From Desulfobacteraceae bacterium (GTDB taxonomy: Bacteria; Desulfobacterota; Desulfobacteria; Desulfobacterales; ETH-SRB1): DNA of 8,987 nucleotides. The stretch is from assembly GCA_013202725.1 (NCBI GenBank), contig JABMRH010000223.1, positions 1 to 8,987 on the forward strand, written 5' to 3'. Made by a program: the position numbers and the translations under genes. The notes below the pieces were generated by a model, which saw only the letters and a list, made by a program, of their open reading frames with translations, was not told the origin of the DNA and did not search any database. Shown piece after piece: positions 1 through 5,829 of the stretch (the stretch's first letter is position 1; each line of letters opens with the position of its first letter).

Positions 1-279
1 ATATGCTACTACCTGTTCGGATGGAGCGTAAAAAGCAGCATAAAACAATCTGTATTCATAACCGCTGCTTTTGCTTCCGGATTTTGCGCGGTCTTTATTT
101 CCAGCATACTTGTCGGGCTTTCCCTGTATCTTACCGGAGAGGCCTTTTTGCCGGCGGCAAAACTCATAGTTGCGGCGCATCTGCCTGTAATGATAATCGA
201 AGGAATCGTTACAGCCGCCTGCGTGGTGTTTCTCAAAAAGGTAAGACCGGAACTACTGAGTTTAGTCAATAGTCAATAG
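1..279 (+). CDS. cbiM: CbiM/NikM, substrate-specific membrane component of a nickel/cobalt ECF transporter (C-terminal part)
   Basis: The reading frame is open from base 1 to a TAG stop at 277-279, giving 92 residues; the start lies outside the window. The protein is hydrophobic, with two clear membrane segments (about residues 18-45 and 56-78). It contains the AAHLPVMIIEGIVTA stretch, which matches the conserved C-terminal signature of CbiM/NikM proteins (HLPVM-IEG-IT). In this family the S component binds the metal ion through the N-terminal region, which is not visible here, and moves it across the inner membrane with CbiQ and CbiO. The neighbours nikL, cbiQ and cbiO follow on the same strand, which supports the call. 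The last few codons (L-V-N-S-Q) are encoded by the start of a 7-bp-period repeat, so the C-terminus may have been altered by the repeat. Nickel rather than cobalt is inferred from NikL and the absence of cbiN. Confidence 0.87.
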   Translation: MCYYLFGWSVKSSIKQSVFITAAFASGFCAVFISSILVGLSLYLTGEAFLPAAKLIVAAHLPVMIIEGIVTAACVVFLKKVRPELLSLVNSQ

Positions 280-330
280 CCATTTGTCATTGGTTGCTAG
301 TTGAGCAACGAGCAACCAGCAACGAGCGAG
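265..330. repeat. Degenerate 7-bp-period array spanning the cbiM stop and the nikL ribosome binding site
   Basis: From 265 the sequence can be read in 7-base units: GTCAATA, GTCAATA, GCCATTT, GTCATTG, GTTGCTA, GTTGAGC, AACGAGC, AACCAGC, AACGAGC, then GAGG. Neighbouring units resemble each other and drift gradually from the first to the last. The array also contains small inverted repeats: TGGTTGCT at 291-298 pairs with AGCAACCA at 311-318, and GTTGCT at 293-298 with AGCAAC at 304-309. It contains the cbiM stop codon (277-279) at one end. Its other end supplies the GAGG (328-331) that is the best Shine-Dalgarno candidate for nikL. The origin is unknown; slippage-driven filler is an inference. 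Confidence 0.7.
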
Positions 331-342
331 GTTATATAAAAG

Positions 343-981
343 ATGTTCCGAAATCGAATCATTCAGCTCTTTACACTTTTGTTTATCCTTTTTTCCAATA
401 TGCCTGCTTTTGCGCACAAGGTTACTATCTTTGCCTGGGTTGAAGGAGATACAATATACACTCAAAGCAAATTCAGCAAAGGAAGAAAAGCCAAAGGAGC
501 GCTTGTTACGGTTTTTGACACGGAAGGAAACAGGCTTCTCGAAGGCACAACCGATGAGAAAGGGGAGTGCTCGTTTAAAATCCCAAAGAAGAAGACCGGC
601 CTGAAGGTTGTCTTAAAGGCGTCTATGGGCCATAGGGCTGAATGGAAAATACCTGTAGAGGAAATCGCTGCGGCACAGGCATCACAAAACAAAACGCCTG
701 AAGCCGGCGTAATAAGCGACATTACATCGCCATCAAACCGCACCGGCAGTAAAGCAGGCGCAGAGCAGCCAATTTCCGGATCCACCGGCTTGCAAAGAGA
801 GGAAATCAAGCGCCTGATTGACGAGTCCCTGGATCAAAAGCTCAGCCCGATTATAAGTATGCTGGCAGACTCTCAGGATCAAGATCCTGGAATAAGCGAA
901 ATAATGGGCGGTATAGGTTATATATTCGGTCTTGTCGGCGTGGCCCTATATTTTGCAAACCGCCGGAAAACTAAAGTTTAA
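343..981 (+). CDS. nikL: NikL-like periplasm-facing accessory protein of a nickel ECF transporter
   Basis: This 212-residue protein has a signal peptide at residues 1-24 with an AFA cleavage motif. The mature chain would begin with His25 (HKVTIFAWVEGD), the typical start of the NikL/CbiL-type extra component. Residues about 25-105 resemble a carboxypeptidase-regulatory/DUF4198-like beta domain (GALVTVFDTEGNRLLEGTTDEKGE). A low-complexity linker (about 110-150) and a charged helical segment (about 151-180) follow. One C-terminal membrane segment (about 189-206) ends in positively charged residues. NikL replaces NikN/CbiN in many NikM-Q-O systems and is thought to help metal capture on the outer face of the membrane; its mechanism is poorly known. 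The start at 343 is backed by GAGG at 328-331. The gene sits between cbiM and cbiQ, about 60 bp from each. Its TAA overlaps the first base of a perfect palindrome. The exact name is uncertain because this family diverges strongly. Confidence 0.75.
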   Translation: MFRNRIIQLFTLLFILFSNMPAFAHKVTIFAWVEGDTIYTQSKFSKGRKAKGALVTVFDTEGNRLLEGTTDEKGECSFKIPKKKTGLKVVLKASMGHRAEWKIPVEEIAAAQASQNKTPEAGVISDITSPSNRTGSKAGAEQPISGSTGLQREEIKRLIDESLDQKLSPIISMLADSQDQDPGISEIMGGIGYIFGLVGVALYFANRRKTKV

Positions 982-1020
982 AGTGCCTAAAGTGAGCTCA
1001 CTTTAGGCACTTGTAACTTT
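973..1020 (+). promoter_or_regulatory. Perfect 32-bp palindrome with extended arms between nikL and cbiQ (possible attenuator or mRNA-processing hairpin)
   Basis: Bases 981-996 (AAGTGCCTAAAGTGAG) are followed at once by their exact reverse complement at 997-1012, forming a 32-bp perfect palindrome. Two mismatches further out, AAAGTT at 973-978 pairs with AACTTT at 1015-1020. In RNA this would form a stem of about 14 bp with an AGCT tetraloop. It is followed by a T-rich stretch (ctttctttatattt), which resembles a leaky intrinsic terminator. Its position directly after the nikL stop and before a cbiQ start that lacks a clear Shine-Dalgarno suggests it tunes CbiQ/CbiO output relative to CbiM/NikL. 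As DNA, a dyad of this length could instead be a protein-binding site. The structure is certain; the role is inferred. Confidence 0.6.
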
Positions 1021-1040
1021 CTTTATATTTCGTGATAAAA

Positions 1041-1799
1041 ATGATGATTGAAGAAATATCAGGCAGCGATTCCTTTATTTACCATCTTGACCCACGTATT
1101 AAGATCATCATAGCTTTTCTTTTTTCGGCCATGGTAGCCGTGTCAAACCGGTTTGTGGTTTTAATCGCAGCCCTTGCCGTGGGAATTATTATCCTGTTTT
1201 CTGCCGGGATACAGATAAAAGAGGTCTTCAAACGGCTGATTCCTGTAAACACCCTCCTTATTTTCCTGTGGCTTTTTCTGCCATTTACATTTGCCGGTGA
1301 GCATCTCTTTTCAATCGGCTCTCTGACAGGAACCCGTGAAGGCGTGCTGCTTGCTTTTAGAATAACCATTAAATCGAACGCCATCATGCTGATGCTGATT
1401 GCGCTGACCGCATCAACCCCGATATTCACTATAGGCCATGCCATGCATCAATTGGGTATGCCCAAAAAACTTGTACAGCTTTTCTTCTTTACATACAGGT
1501 ATCTCCATGTAATATATAAAGAATATGCCCGCCTGGTCAATTCCATGAAAATTAGAGGTTTTAAACCAAAGACCGATCTGCATACCTACAAAAGCTACGC
1601 TCATCTGGTTGGAATGCTTCTGGTAAGGGGTTTCGACCGGTCGCAGCGGGTTCACAATGCCATGATTTGTCGCGGCTTCAGGGGAAAGCTTTACAGCCTT
1701 AGCAGCTTTTCAATCAGCCGGGCGGATGTAATTGCATTTATTCTGATGGCAGGCTTTATCCTGATGCTGGGAATACTGGAATGGACACAAACAACCTGA
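1041..1799 (+). CDS. cbiQ: CbiQ/NikQ, transmembrane T component of the nickel/cobalt ECF transporter
   Basis: This is the T component, the membrane scaffold that couples ATP hydrolysis by CbiO to the S component CbiM. The protein (about 252 residues) begins IEE-SGSDSFIYHLDPRIK, typical of the family. It has hydrophobic segments near residues 22-55, 68-84 and 105-128 and a final one near 228-248. The two cytoplasmic coupling motifs, SMKIRGF and AMICRGFRGK (about residues 168-174 and 207-216 from this start), match the A-x-x-RG motifs that contact the ATPase. Starts are possible at GTG 1032, ATG 1041 and ATG 1044. The family N-terminus favours one of the two ATGs, and none has an obvious Shine-Dalgarno, so initiation may depend on the upstream hairpin region. 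The 3' end overlaps cbiO by 19 bp, so the two are probably translationally coupled. Confidence 0.92.
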   Translation: MMIEEISGSDSFIYHLDPRIKIIIAFLFSAMVAVSNRFVVLIAALAVGIIILFSAGIQIKEVFKRLIPVNTLLIFLWLFLPFTFAGEHLFSIGSLTGTREGVLLAFRITIKSNAIMLMLIALTASTPIFTIGHAMHQLGMPKKLVQLFFFTYRYLHVIYKEYARLVNSMKIRGFKPKTDLHTYKSYAHLVGMLLVRGFDRSQRVHNAMICRGFRGKLYSLSSFSISRADVIAFILMAGFILMLGILEWTQTT

Positions 1800-2509
1800 T
1801 TATCAATCTTCAAGATATATCCTTTGGCTATCCCGGCAGCCCGCCCGTATTAGATAAACTCAGCTTGAAATTTTTCCGTTATGACCGGATTGGATTGATG
1901 GGGCCTAACGGAAGCGGCAAAACCACCCTGTTTCACATTATCATGGGGCTTCTCAAACACACTTCCGGCAGTATGGAAATATTCGGAAAACCTGTAACAA
2001 AAGAAAAAGAGTTTGATGAAGTGCGCCGGAAAATCGGCCTGCTTTTTCAGGATGCCGACGACCAGCTATTCAGCCCCACAGTCCTTGAGGATGTTGCTTT
2101 CGGGCCACTGAACCTGGGTATGAGCCGGGATGAGGCTGTTGACATCGCCAAAAGGACTCTGGAGTCACTTGATCTGGCCGGGTTTGAAGACAGGGTTACT
2201 TATAAACTGTCCGGAGGAGAAAAAAGGCTTGTCTCCCTTGCCACAATCCTTGCAATGGAGCCTGAAATCCTTCTCCTGGATGAGCCGACCGCGGGCCTTG
2301 ATGATAAAACAAAGGCAAGGCTTATCAGCATACTGTCTAATCTTGATCTTTCCTTTATATTAATTTCACATGAAATCGATTTTCTTTTTGAAATAACCGA
2401 TTCGATATATACAATGGAAAACAAAAGGATTGTTTCAGATAAAGAGGCGCATCTGCATCAGCATATCCATTCCCATCCCCACGGCTTATACACACATAAG
2501 CATAAATAA
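1781..2509 (+). CDS. cbiO: CbiO/NikO, ATPase of the nickel/cobalt ECF transporter, with histidine-rich tail
   Basis: This 242-residue ABC ATPase powers the transporter from the cytoplasmic face. Visible motifs are Walker A GPNGSGKTT (residues 41-49), the Q-loop LFQDADDQLF (88-97), the signature LSGGEKR (143-149), Walker B ILLLDEPTAGLD (163-174) and the switch histidine His197 in SHE. The QDADDQLFSPTVLEDVAFGPLN stretch is characteristic of the CbiO/EcfA group. Length is slightly below the usual 270-280 for this group. The C-terminus (residues 224-241) carries eight histidines in 18 residues, mostly alternating (H-x-H-x-H). This suggests transition-metal binding and fits nickel as substrate, though the role of the tail is inferred. 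The ATG lies inside the end of cbiQ. No clear strong terminator follows; the next 100 bases are non-coding. Confidence 0.94.
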   Translation: MDTNNLIINLQDISFGYPGSPPVLDKLSLKFFRYDRIGLMGPNGSGKTTLFHIIMGLLKHTSGSMEIFGKPVTKEKEFDEVRRKIGLLFQDADDQLFSPTVLEDVAFGPLNLGMSRDEAVDIAKRTLESLDLAGFEDRVTYKLSGGEKRLVSLATILAMEPEILLLDEPTAGLDDKTKARLISILSNLDLSFILISHEIDFLFEITDSIYTMENKRIVSDKEAHLHQHIHSHPHGLYTHKHK

Positions 2510-2529
2510 TTTTGGTAGGGTTATAAAGA

Positions 2530-2553
2530 TTCAAGGAGTCAAGGGTTCAAGTA
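2530..2553. repeat. Three-unit 8-bp tandem repeat
   Basis: TTCAAGGA, GTCAAGGG and TTCAAGTA lie end to end at 2530-2553. The array sits just after cbiO in a non-coding stretch. Its style is like the 7-bp-period filler upstream of nikL: short imperfect units drifting in sequence. Function unknown. Confidence 0.55.
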
Positions 2554-2567
2554 AAATGAGGGCATCA

Positions 2568-2596
2568 GTCTCTTCGTGTTAAGAGACCTTCGTGTT
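2568..2596. repeat. Small hairpin and direct repeat downstream of cbiO
   Basis: GTCTCTT at 2568-2574 and AAGAGAC at 2581-2587 can form a 7-bp stem with a CGTGTT loop. The nonamer CTTCGTGTT occurs twice, at 2572-2580 and 2588-2596. The hairpin is a weak candidate for the cbiO transcript end, because the following T-run (2594-2598) is short and is preceded by other bases. It may instead be filler left by the deletion that truncated the following CoA-binding gene. Confidence 0.35.
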
Positions 2597-2618
2597 TTAG
2601 GCATTTTGCAAAGGTCTC

Positions 2619-2750
2619 GTTAAGCCGAAACTTTTTTGGATGCAACTAAATATTGAAAATCAGGAGGCTGCGGAGCTTTTAACCAAAGCAGGTATTGATG
2701 TTGTGATAAACAAATGTATAATTGTGGAACATGACAGGCTCTGCACATAA
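2619..2750 (+). pseudogene. C-terminal remnant of a CoA-binding (YccU-like, Rossmann-fold) protein
   Basis: The frame reading KPKLFWMQLNIENQEAAE, then a helix ending in KAGIDVVINKCIIVEHDRL, is open here and ends at TAA 2748-2750. It closely resembles the end of the small CoA-binding domain proteins (family pattern K-x-x-W-MQLG-N-EAA--A-xAG--VV--C--VEH-RL). Only about 44 residues remain of a protein usually near 135-140 residues. The same frame has a TAG at 2598-2600 just upstream, and I found no N-terminal CoA-binding sequence in any frame between 2510 and 2619, so the front two-thirds appears deleted rather than frameshifted. An in-frame ATG at 2640 could still start a 36-residue peptide, preceded by no good Shine-Dalgarno. 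The end overlaps the next small gene, a layout that looks like the relic of a coupled gene pair. Confidence 0.62.
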
Positions 2751-2958
2751 ACTATCTTCATACAGGGAAAAACGACGCAAGGCAAAAGAAAGTAGTTGCC
2801 ATTGCTGCGGCAGGAAACCGCCTTTTTGCTGGCAATGCAAATGCGGTTTCAGTATATGTCAGGACTGCATGTATGAAAATGCATGGAGCCTGTCATGCAA
2901 TGGAATAACCTGGCAGTGTCCTGACTGCGGGAAGCAGAATGGACTTGGCAATCAGTGA
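2731..2958 (+). CDS. Small cysteine-rich, probably zinc-binding protein of unknown function
   Basis: This is a 75-residue protein from ATG 2731; a TTG at 2722 would add three residues. It has 11 cysteines: 23, 25, 26, 33, 36, 38, 43, 46, 56, 63 and 66. These form four C-x-x-C pairs (23/26, 33/36, 43/46, 63/66). Two or more zinc sites are likely, in a zinc-ribbon or RING-like cross-brace arrangement; the last pair, WQCPDCGKQNG, looks like a classical zinc-ribbon knuckle. The N-terminal 20 residues are basic (YREKRRKAKE), suggesting nucleic-acid or RNA-protein contact, but this is inference. There is no signal peptide or membrane segment. It overlaps the 3' end of the CoA-binding remnant by 20 bp and has no strong Shine-Dalgarno, so it may once have been translated by coupling to that gene. 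A Fe-S or other metal ligand role cannot be excluded. I do not recognise a named family. Confidence 0.62.
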   Translation: MTGSAHKLSSYREKRRKAKESSCHCCGRKPPFCWQCKCGFSICQDCMYENAWSLSCNGITWQCPDCGKQNGLGNQ

Positions 2959-3028
2959 GAGGTATTGGGTTGCTATTGCCATGAATATCAATTAAAATTG
3001 ACGGCAAAGTAAAAATAAAGAATTATAT

Positions 3029-3033
3029 GGAGG
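3029..3033 (+). promoter_or_regulatory. Shine-Dalgarno that fixes the GTG start of the NIL-ferredoxin gene
   Basis: GGAGG at 3029-3033 lies 6 bases before the GTG at 3040. It is the best ribosome binding site in the window and supports the non-ATG start. Confidence 0.75.
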
Positions 3034-3039
3034 CTTATT

Positions 3040-3468
3040 GTGTATTCCAAAATACTTATTCTTCGCTTTCCAAAAACCGTGGTTCATCAACCGGTAGCAT
3101 GCAACCTTGTAAAAGAGTATAACCTTACCTTTAATATTCTTAATGCTACGATATTGCCCAGGAAAGAGGGTATCATGGTCCTTGAACTGTCCGGATCAAG
3201 AAAAAATTTCAAGGATGGCGTTAAATATCTCAGGTCCCAGGGAGTTCATGTTAAGAATGCATCTCAGGATATGAAACGCAACAATAAAAAATGTATCCAC
3301 TGCGGGGCATGCACCGCTGTTTGCCCGACCGGCGCTCTTTCCATTCAGCGGCCTGAGATGTTAGTCCTGTTTGATCAGCAAAAATGCAGCGTATGTGAGC
3401 TTTGCATACCTGCATGTCTCACAAGGGCAATGGAGGTTCGCCCGACAAGCAACACATTTTTTACATGA
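3040..3468 (+). CDS. NIL-domain 2[4Fe-4S] ferredoxin
   Basis: This 142-residue soluble protein has two parts. Residues 1-75 form a NIL domain (ACT-like fold), including the N-I-L triplet at 32-34 and the R-K-x-G--V-EL-G strand region typical of the family. Residues 82-135 form a bacterial-type double-cluster ferredoxin. Cluster one is ligated by Cys85, 88, 91 and 95, with Pro after Cys95; cluster two by Cys116, 119, 122 and 126. The usual proline after the last cysteine is Leu here. NIL-ferredoxins are common in anaerobes. In methanogens and related organisms a homologue is linked to sulfur transfer in homocysteine synthesis, together with a DUF39 protein not seen in this window. Here the stop codon overlaps the mnmA start by 4 bp (ATGA), so a job in supplying electrons or sulfur to MnmA is an attractive inference, not shown. 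The start is GTG with GGAGG 6 bp upstream. Confidence 0.88.
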   Translation: MYSKILILRFPKTVVHQPVACNLVKEYNLTFNILNATILPRKEGIMVLELSGSRKNFKDGVKYLRSQGVHVKNASQDMKRNNKKCIHCGACTAVCPTGALSIQRPEMLVLFDQQKCSVCELCIPACLTRAMEVRPTSNTFFT

Positions 3469-4499
3469 AGCGACAATTAACAGCAATCGCCATAAGCGGT
3501 GGTATAGATTCTCTCGTAGCCGCCTATCTGCTAAAGAAGCAGGGCCACAAAGTCATTGGAATTCACTTTACCACCGGATATGAGACAGAACCTGTAAATG
3601 TAATTTCTCATATCGCAGACAAGCTGAATATAAACATTAAGGTCTTAGACTGCCGTAAAGAATTCAAGCAAAAGGTTGTAGATTATTTTATTCAATCCTA
3701 CCTGACCGGTCAAACCCCCAATCCATGCCTGGTATGCAACCCGTTAATAAAATTCGGGACAATGCTTGAATTTGCCCGCCGGCTTGGCGCATCCTGTCTT
3801 GCCACAGGACATTATGCCGGAATAATAAAGGATAAAGACGGCAGGTTTCATCTTTTAAAAGGGGTTGATCCAGAAAAAGACCAGTCTTATTTTCTTGCTT
3901 TTATGTCACAGAAACAGCTTGCCCATGCCTGTTTCCCTCTCGGTATGATGACAAAGGCGGAAGTAATTAAACTGGCAAAGGAGCATGAACTTGATCATTT
4001 TATAAAGCAGGAAAGCCAGGATATATGCTTTATCAAGGGGAAAACCTATGGGGAATTTATTGCGCTGCAAAAAGGCTTAATACCGCAGCCGGGTCTTATT
4101 GAAGATATTGACGGCAACATAATAGGAAAACACAAAGGGCTGCATATCTTTACAATAGGCCAGAGACGCGGCATAAACCTCCCGGCTTCCGAGCCTTATT
4201 ACGTTGTTAGAATAGACAGAAAGCAAAACCGGATTATTGTTGGGTTTAAAAATAGTTTAATGGCATCGGAATGCAAGGTGACGGGCATAAACTGGATAGA
4301 TAAAGAACCGACCTCCCCTGTTAAAGTTTATACACGTGTGAGATACCGCCATAAAGCTGCTTTATCCATCCTGTTTCCGGACGACGGCAACAAGGCAATT
4401 GTCAGATTTAAAACCCCTCAATCGGCAATAACTCCCGGCCAGGGGGCTGTGTTTTATCGCGACAATGAAGTTCTTGGCGGCGGATGGATCGCAGGTTGA
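3465..4499 (+). CDS. mnmA: tRNA-uridine 2-sulfurtransferase MnmA
   Basis: MnmA activates U34 of tRNA-Lys, -Glu and -Gln with ATP and replaces O2 with sulfur. This copy has 344 residues, slightly short for the family (about 350-370). The PP-loop is SGGIDS (residues 11-16, usually SGGVDS). The catalytic region TPNPCLVCNPLIKFG (84-98) holds nucleophile Cys88 and Cys91. DQSYFL (139-144) and SQDICFI (184-190) with the second catalytic Cys188 follow. GQRRG (232-236) and the C-terminal beta domain ending GGGWIAG are also typical. A longer open frame runs back to 3402, but homology begins at MKRQLTAIAISGG, and ATG 3465 overlaps the upstream TGA by 4 bp, so 3465 is preferred. There is no close Shine-Dalgarno, which suggests coupling to the ferredoxin gene. 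The 3' end overlaps mtaB by 16 bp. Confidence 0.92.
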   Translation: MKRQLTAIAISGGIDSLVAAYLLKKQGHKVIGIHFTTGYETEPVNVISHIADKLNINIKVLDCRKEFKQKVVDYFIQSYLTGQTPNPCLVCNPLIKFGTMLEFARRLGASCLATGHYAGIIKDKDGRFHLLKGVDPEKDQSYFLAFMSQKQLAHACFPLGMMTKAEVIKLAKEHELDHFIKQESQDICFIKGKTYGEFIALQKGLIPQPGLIEDIDGNIIGKHKGLHIFTIGQRRGINLPASEPYYVVRIDRKQNRIIVGFKNSLMASECKVTGINWIDKEPTSPVKVYTRVRYRHKAALSILFPDDGNKAIVRFKTPQSAITPGQGAVFYRDNEVLGGGWIAG

Positions 4500-5821
4500 T
4501 ATTTAATTTCACAACTTTGGGCTGCAAGGTAAACCAGTACGAGTCTGAGGCCATAGCTCAATATTTGACAAAGGATGGATGGAGCGCTGCGCGCAGCGGA
4601 GAAAATGCAGATCTGTTCATAGTTAATACATGCGCCGTAACCCAAAAAGCATCCATGCAGTCAAGACAGGCCGTCCGCAAGGCAATTAGATCCAACCCAA
4701 ATGCATGCATAGTTGTTACAGGTTGTTATGCTGAGGTAGAACCTGATGAAATTAAAAAAATAAATGGTGTGCATTATATTATAGGTCATGCCGACAAGCA
4801 TAGAATCCCTGAAATAATTATTGACGGAAAAGAAAAGGATTCCCCGACTCCCGAATTCTATCCGTTAACCATCCTGCATGACATTAAACAGGAACATAAG
4901 TTTCAGCCGATACTTGTAATGGGCGCTTCATGGAGCAGGACAAGGCCATTGCTAAAGATTCAGGATGGATGCAATAATTTCTGCACATATTGCATTGTCC
5001 CTTATGCGCGGGGACGAAGCCGGAGCATGCACCCGGAAAAGGTATTGGGCAGCATTAAACTTCTAAAGAGGTCCGGGTATCGAGAAGTAGTTCTTTCAGG
5101 GATAGATCTTGGCCGCTATGGACTCGATCTTGTTTCACCGACAACCCTGTCCGACCTGTTAAAACAAATAAATTTTTTGCAGCCGATTGATCGTGTGCGC
5201 CTTAGCTCGATAGAACCAAATGAAATCACTGACGATATTATAAAAATAGTGGTTGATTCAGACATATTTTGTCATCATTTTCATATCCCTCTTCAAAGCG
5301 GAGATAATCTTATCTTAAAAAGGATGCATAGACCGTATTCAAGCTCATTGTTTGAAAAGCTGATAATGAAGATTCATAAACTTATTCCTGATGCGGCAAT
5401 AGGTGTTGATGTTTTGATAGGATTTCCAGGCGAAACCGAGAAGGCCTTTGAAAATACATATTCATTAATAGAAAATTTACCTGTTACCTATCTGCATGTT
5501 TTCCCCTTTTCCGGCCGCAAAGGTACGCCTGCGAACAGCTATCCGGACAAGGTTCCATCACAGGTGATCAAGGACAGGTGTTTGAAGATGCGAGAAATCG
5601 GAAATAACAAGAAAGTGAAATTTTACAAAAATTTAATCGGGAAAAAGGTGGAACTCTTAATAGAAGGCACACGATCAAGATCTACAGGCCATTTAAAAGG
5701 AATAACTTCAAACTATGTTCCTGTTTTTGTAAGAGGTAAAGATAATCTGAAAAATTGTATTGTTCAGGCAAGAATTGATAAATTGTGCGGCAACGGTGCT
5801 GTTTTTGGCAGGATCTTATAA
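4484..5821 (+). CDS. mtaB: tRNA t6A37 methylthiotransferase MtaB
   Basis: This radical-SAM enzyme converts t6A37 to ms2t6A in ANN-decoding tRNAs. At 445 residues it is of usual length. The N-terminal UPF0004 domain has TLGCKVNQYES at 11-21 and auxiliary-cluster cysteines 14, 50 and 81 (NTCAVT; GCYAE). The radical-SAM cluster motif CNNFCTYC covers Cys163, 167 and 170, followed by IVPYARGRSRS. SGIDLGRYG (205-213) and FHIPLQSGD (266-274) are typical family motifs, and the last 65 residues match a TRAM RNA-binding domain. GCKVNQYES and GIDLGRYG fit MtaB better than MiaB or RimO. The start ATG 4484 lies inside the end of mnmA; TTG 4496 is a possible alternative. Grouping with mnmA puts two sulfur-inserting tRNA modifiers on one message. 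The stop is only 8 bp from the 3' CCA of a convergent tRNA gene. Confidence 0.93.
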   Translation: MDRRLIFNFTTLGCKVNQYESEAIAQYLTKDGWSAARSGENADLFIVNTCAVTQKASMQSRQAVRKAIRSNPNACIVVTGCYAEVEPDEIKKINGVHYIIGHADKHRIPEIIIDGKEKDSPTPEFYPLTILHDIKQEHKFQPILVMGASWSRTRPLLKIQDGCNNFCTYCIVPYARGRSRSMHPEKVLGSIKLLKRSGYREVVLSGIDLGRYGLDLVSPTTLSDLLKQINFLQPIDRVRLSSIEPNEITDDIIKIVVDSDIFCHHFHIPLQSGDNLILKRMHRPYSSSLFEKLIMKIHKLIPDAAIGVDVLIGFPGETEKAFENTYSLIENLPVTYLHVFPFSGRKGTPANSYPDKVPSQVIKDRCLKMREIGNNKKVKFYKNLIGKKVELLIEGTRSRSTGHLKGITSNYVPVFVRGKDNLKNCIVQARIDKLCGNGAVFGRIL

Positions 5822-5829
5822 TTAAAATA

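Noticed and set aside
9..269. Open frames on both strands over the cbiM end (about 86-89 codons)
   Set aside because: They are shadows. Frame 1 encodes a hydrophobic protein with the CbiM C-terminal signature.
265..330. Possible CRISPR-like or iteron array
   Set aside because: Units are 7 bp, degenerate and without spacers. No cas or replication genes are nearby.
2568..2598. Intrinsic terminator after cbiO
   Set aside because: The 7-bp stem is not followed directly by a U-run, so it is listed only as a small repeat.
2998..3027. TTGACG ... ATTATA as a promoter before the NIL-ferredoxin gene
   Set aside because: The implied start would fall after the GGAGG ribosome binding site (3029-3033), leaving no usable leader.
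3402..3464. N-terminal extension of MnmA
   Set aside because: The added 21 residues lie in the ferredoxin coding sequence and do not look like MnmA, which begins at the MKRQLTAIAISGG stretch from 3465.
4585..4598. 14-bp GC-rich palindrome CGCTGCGCGCAGCG inside mtaB
   Set aside because: It lies in well-conserved coding sequence (SAARSG) and is short. No role can be argued.
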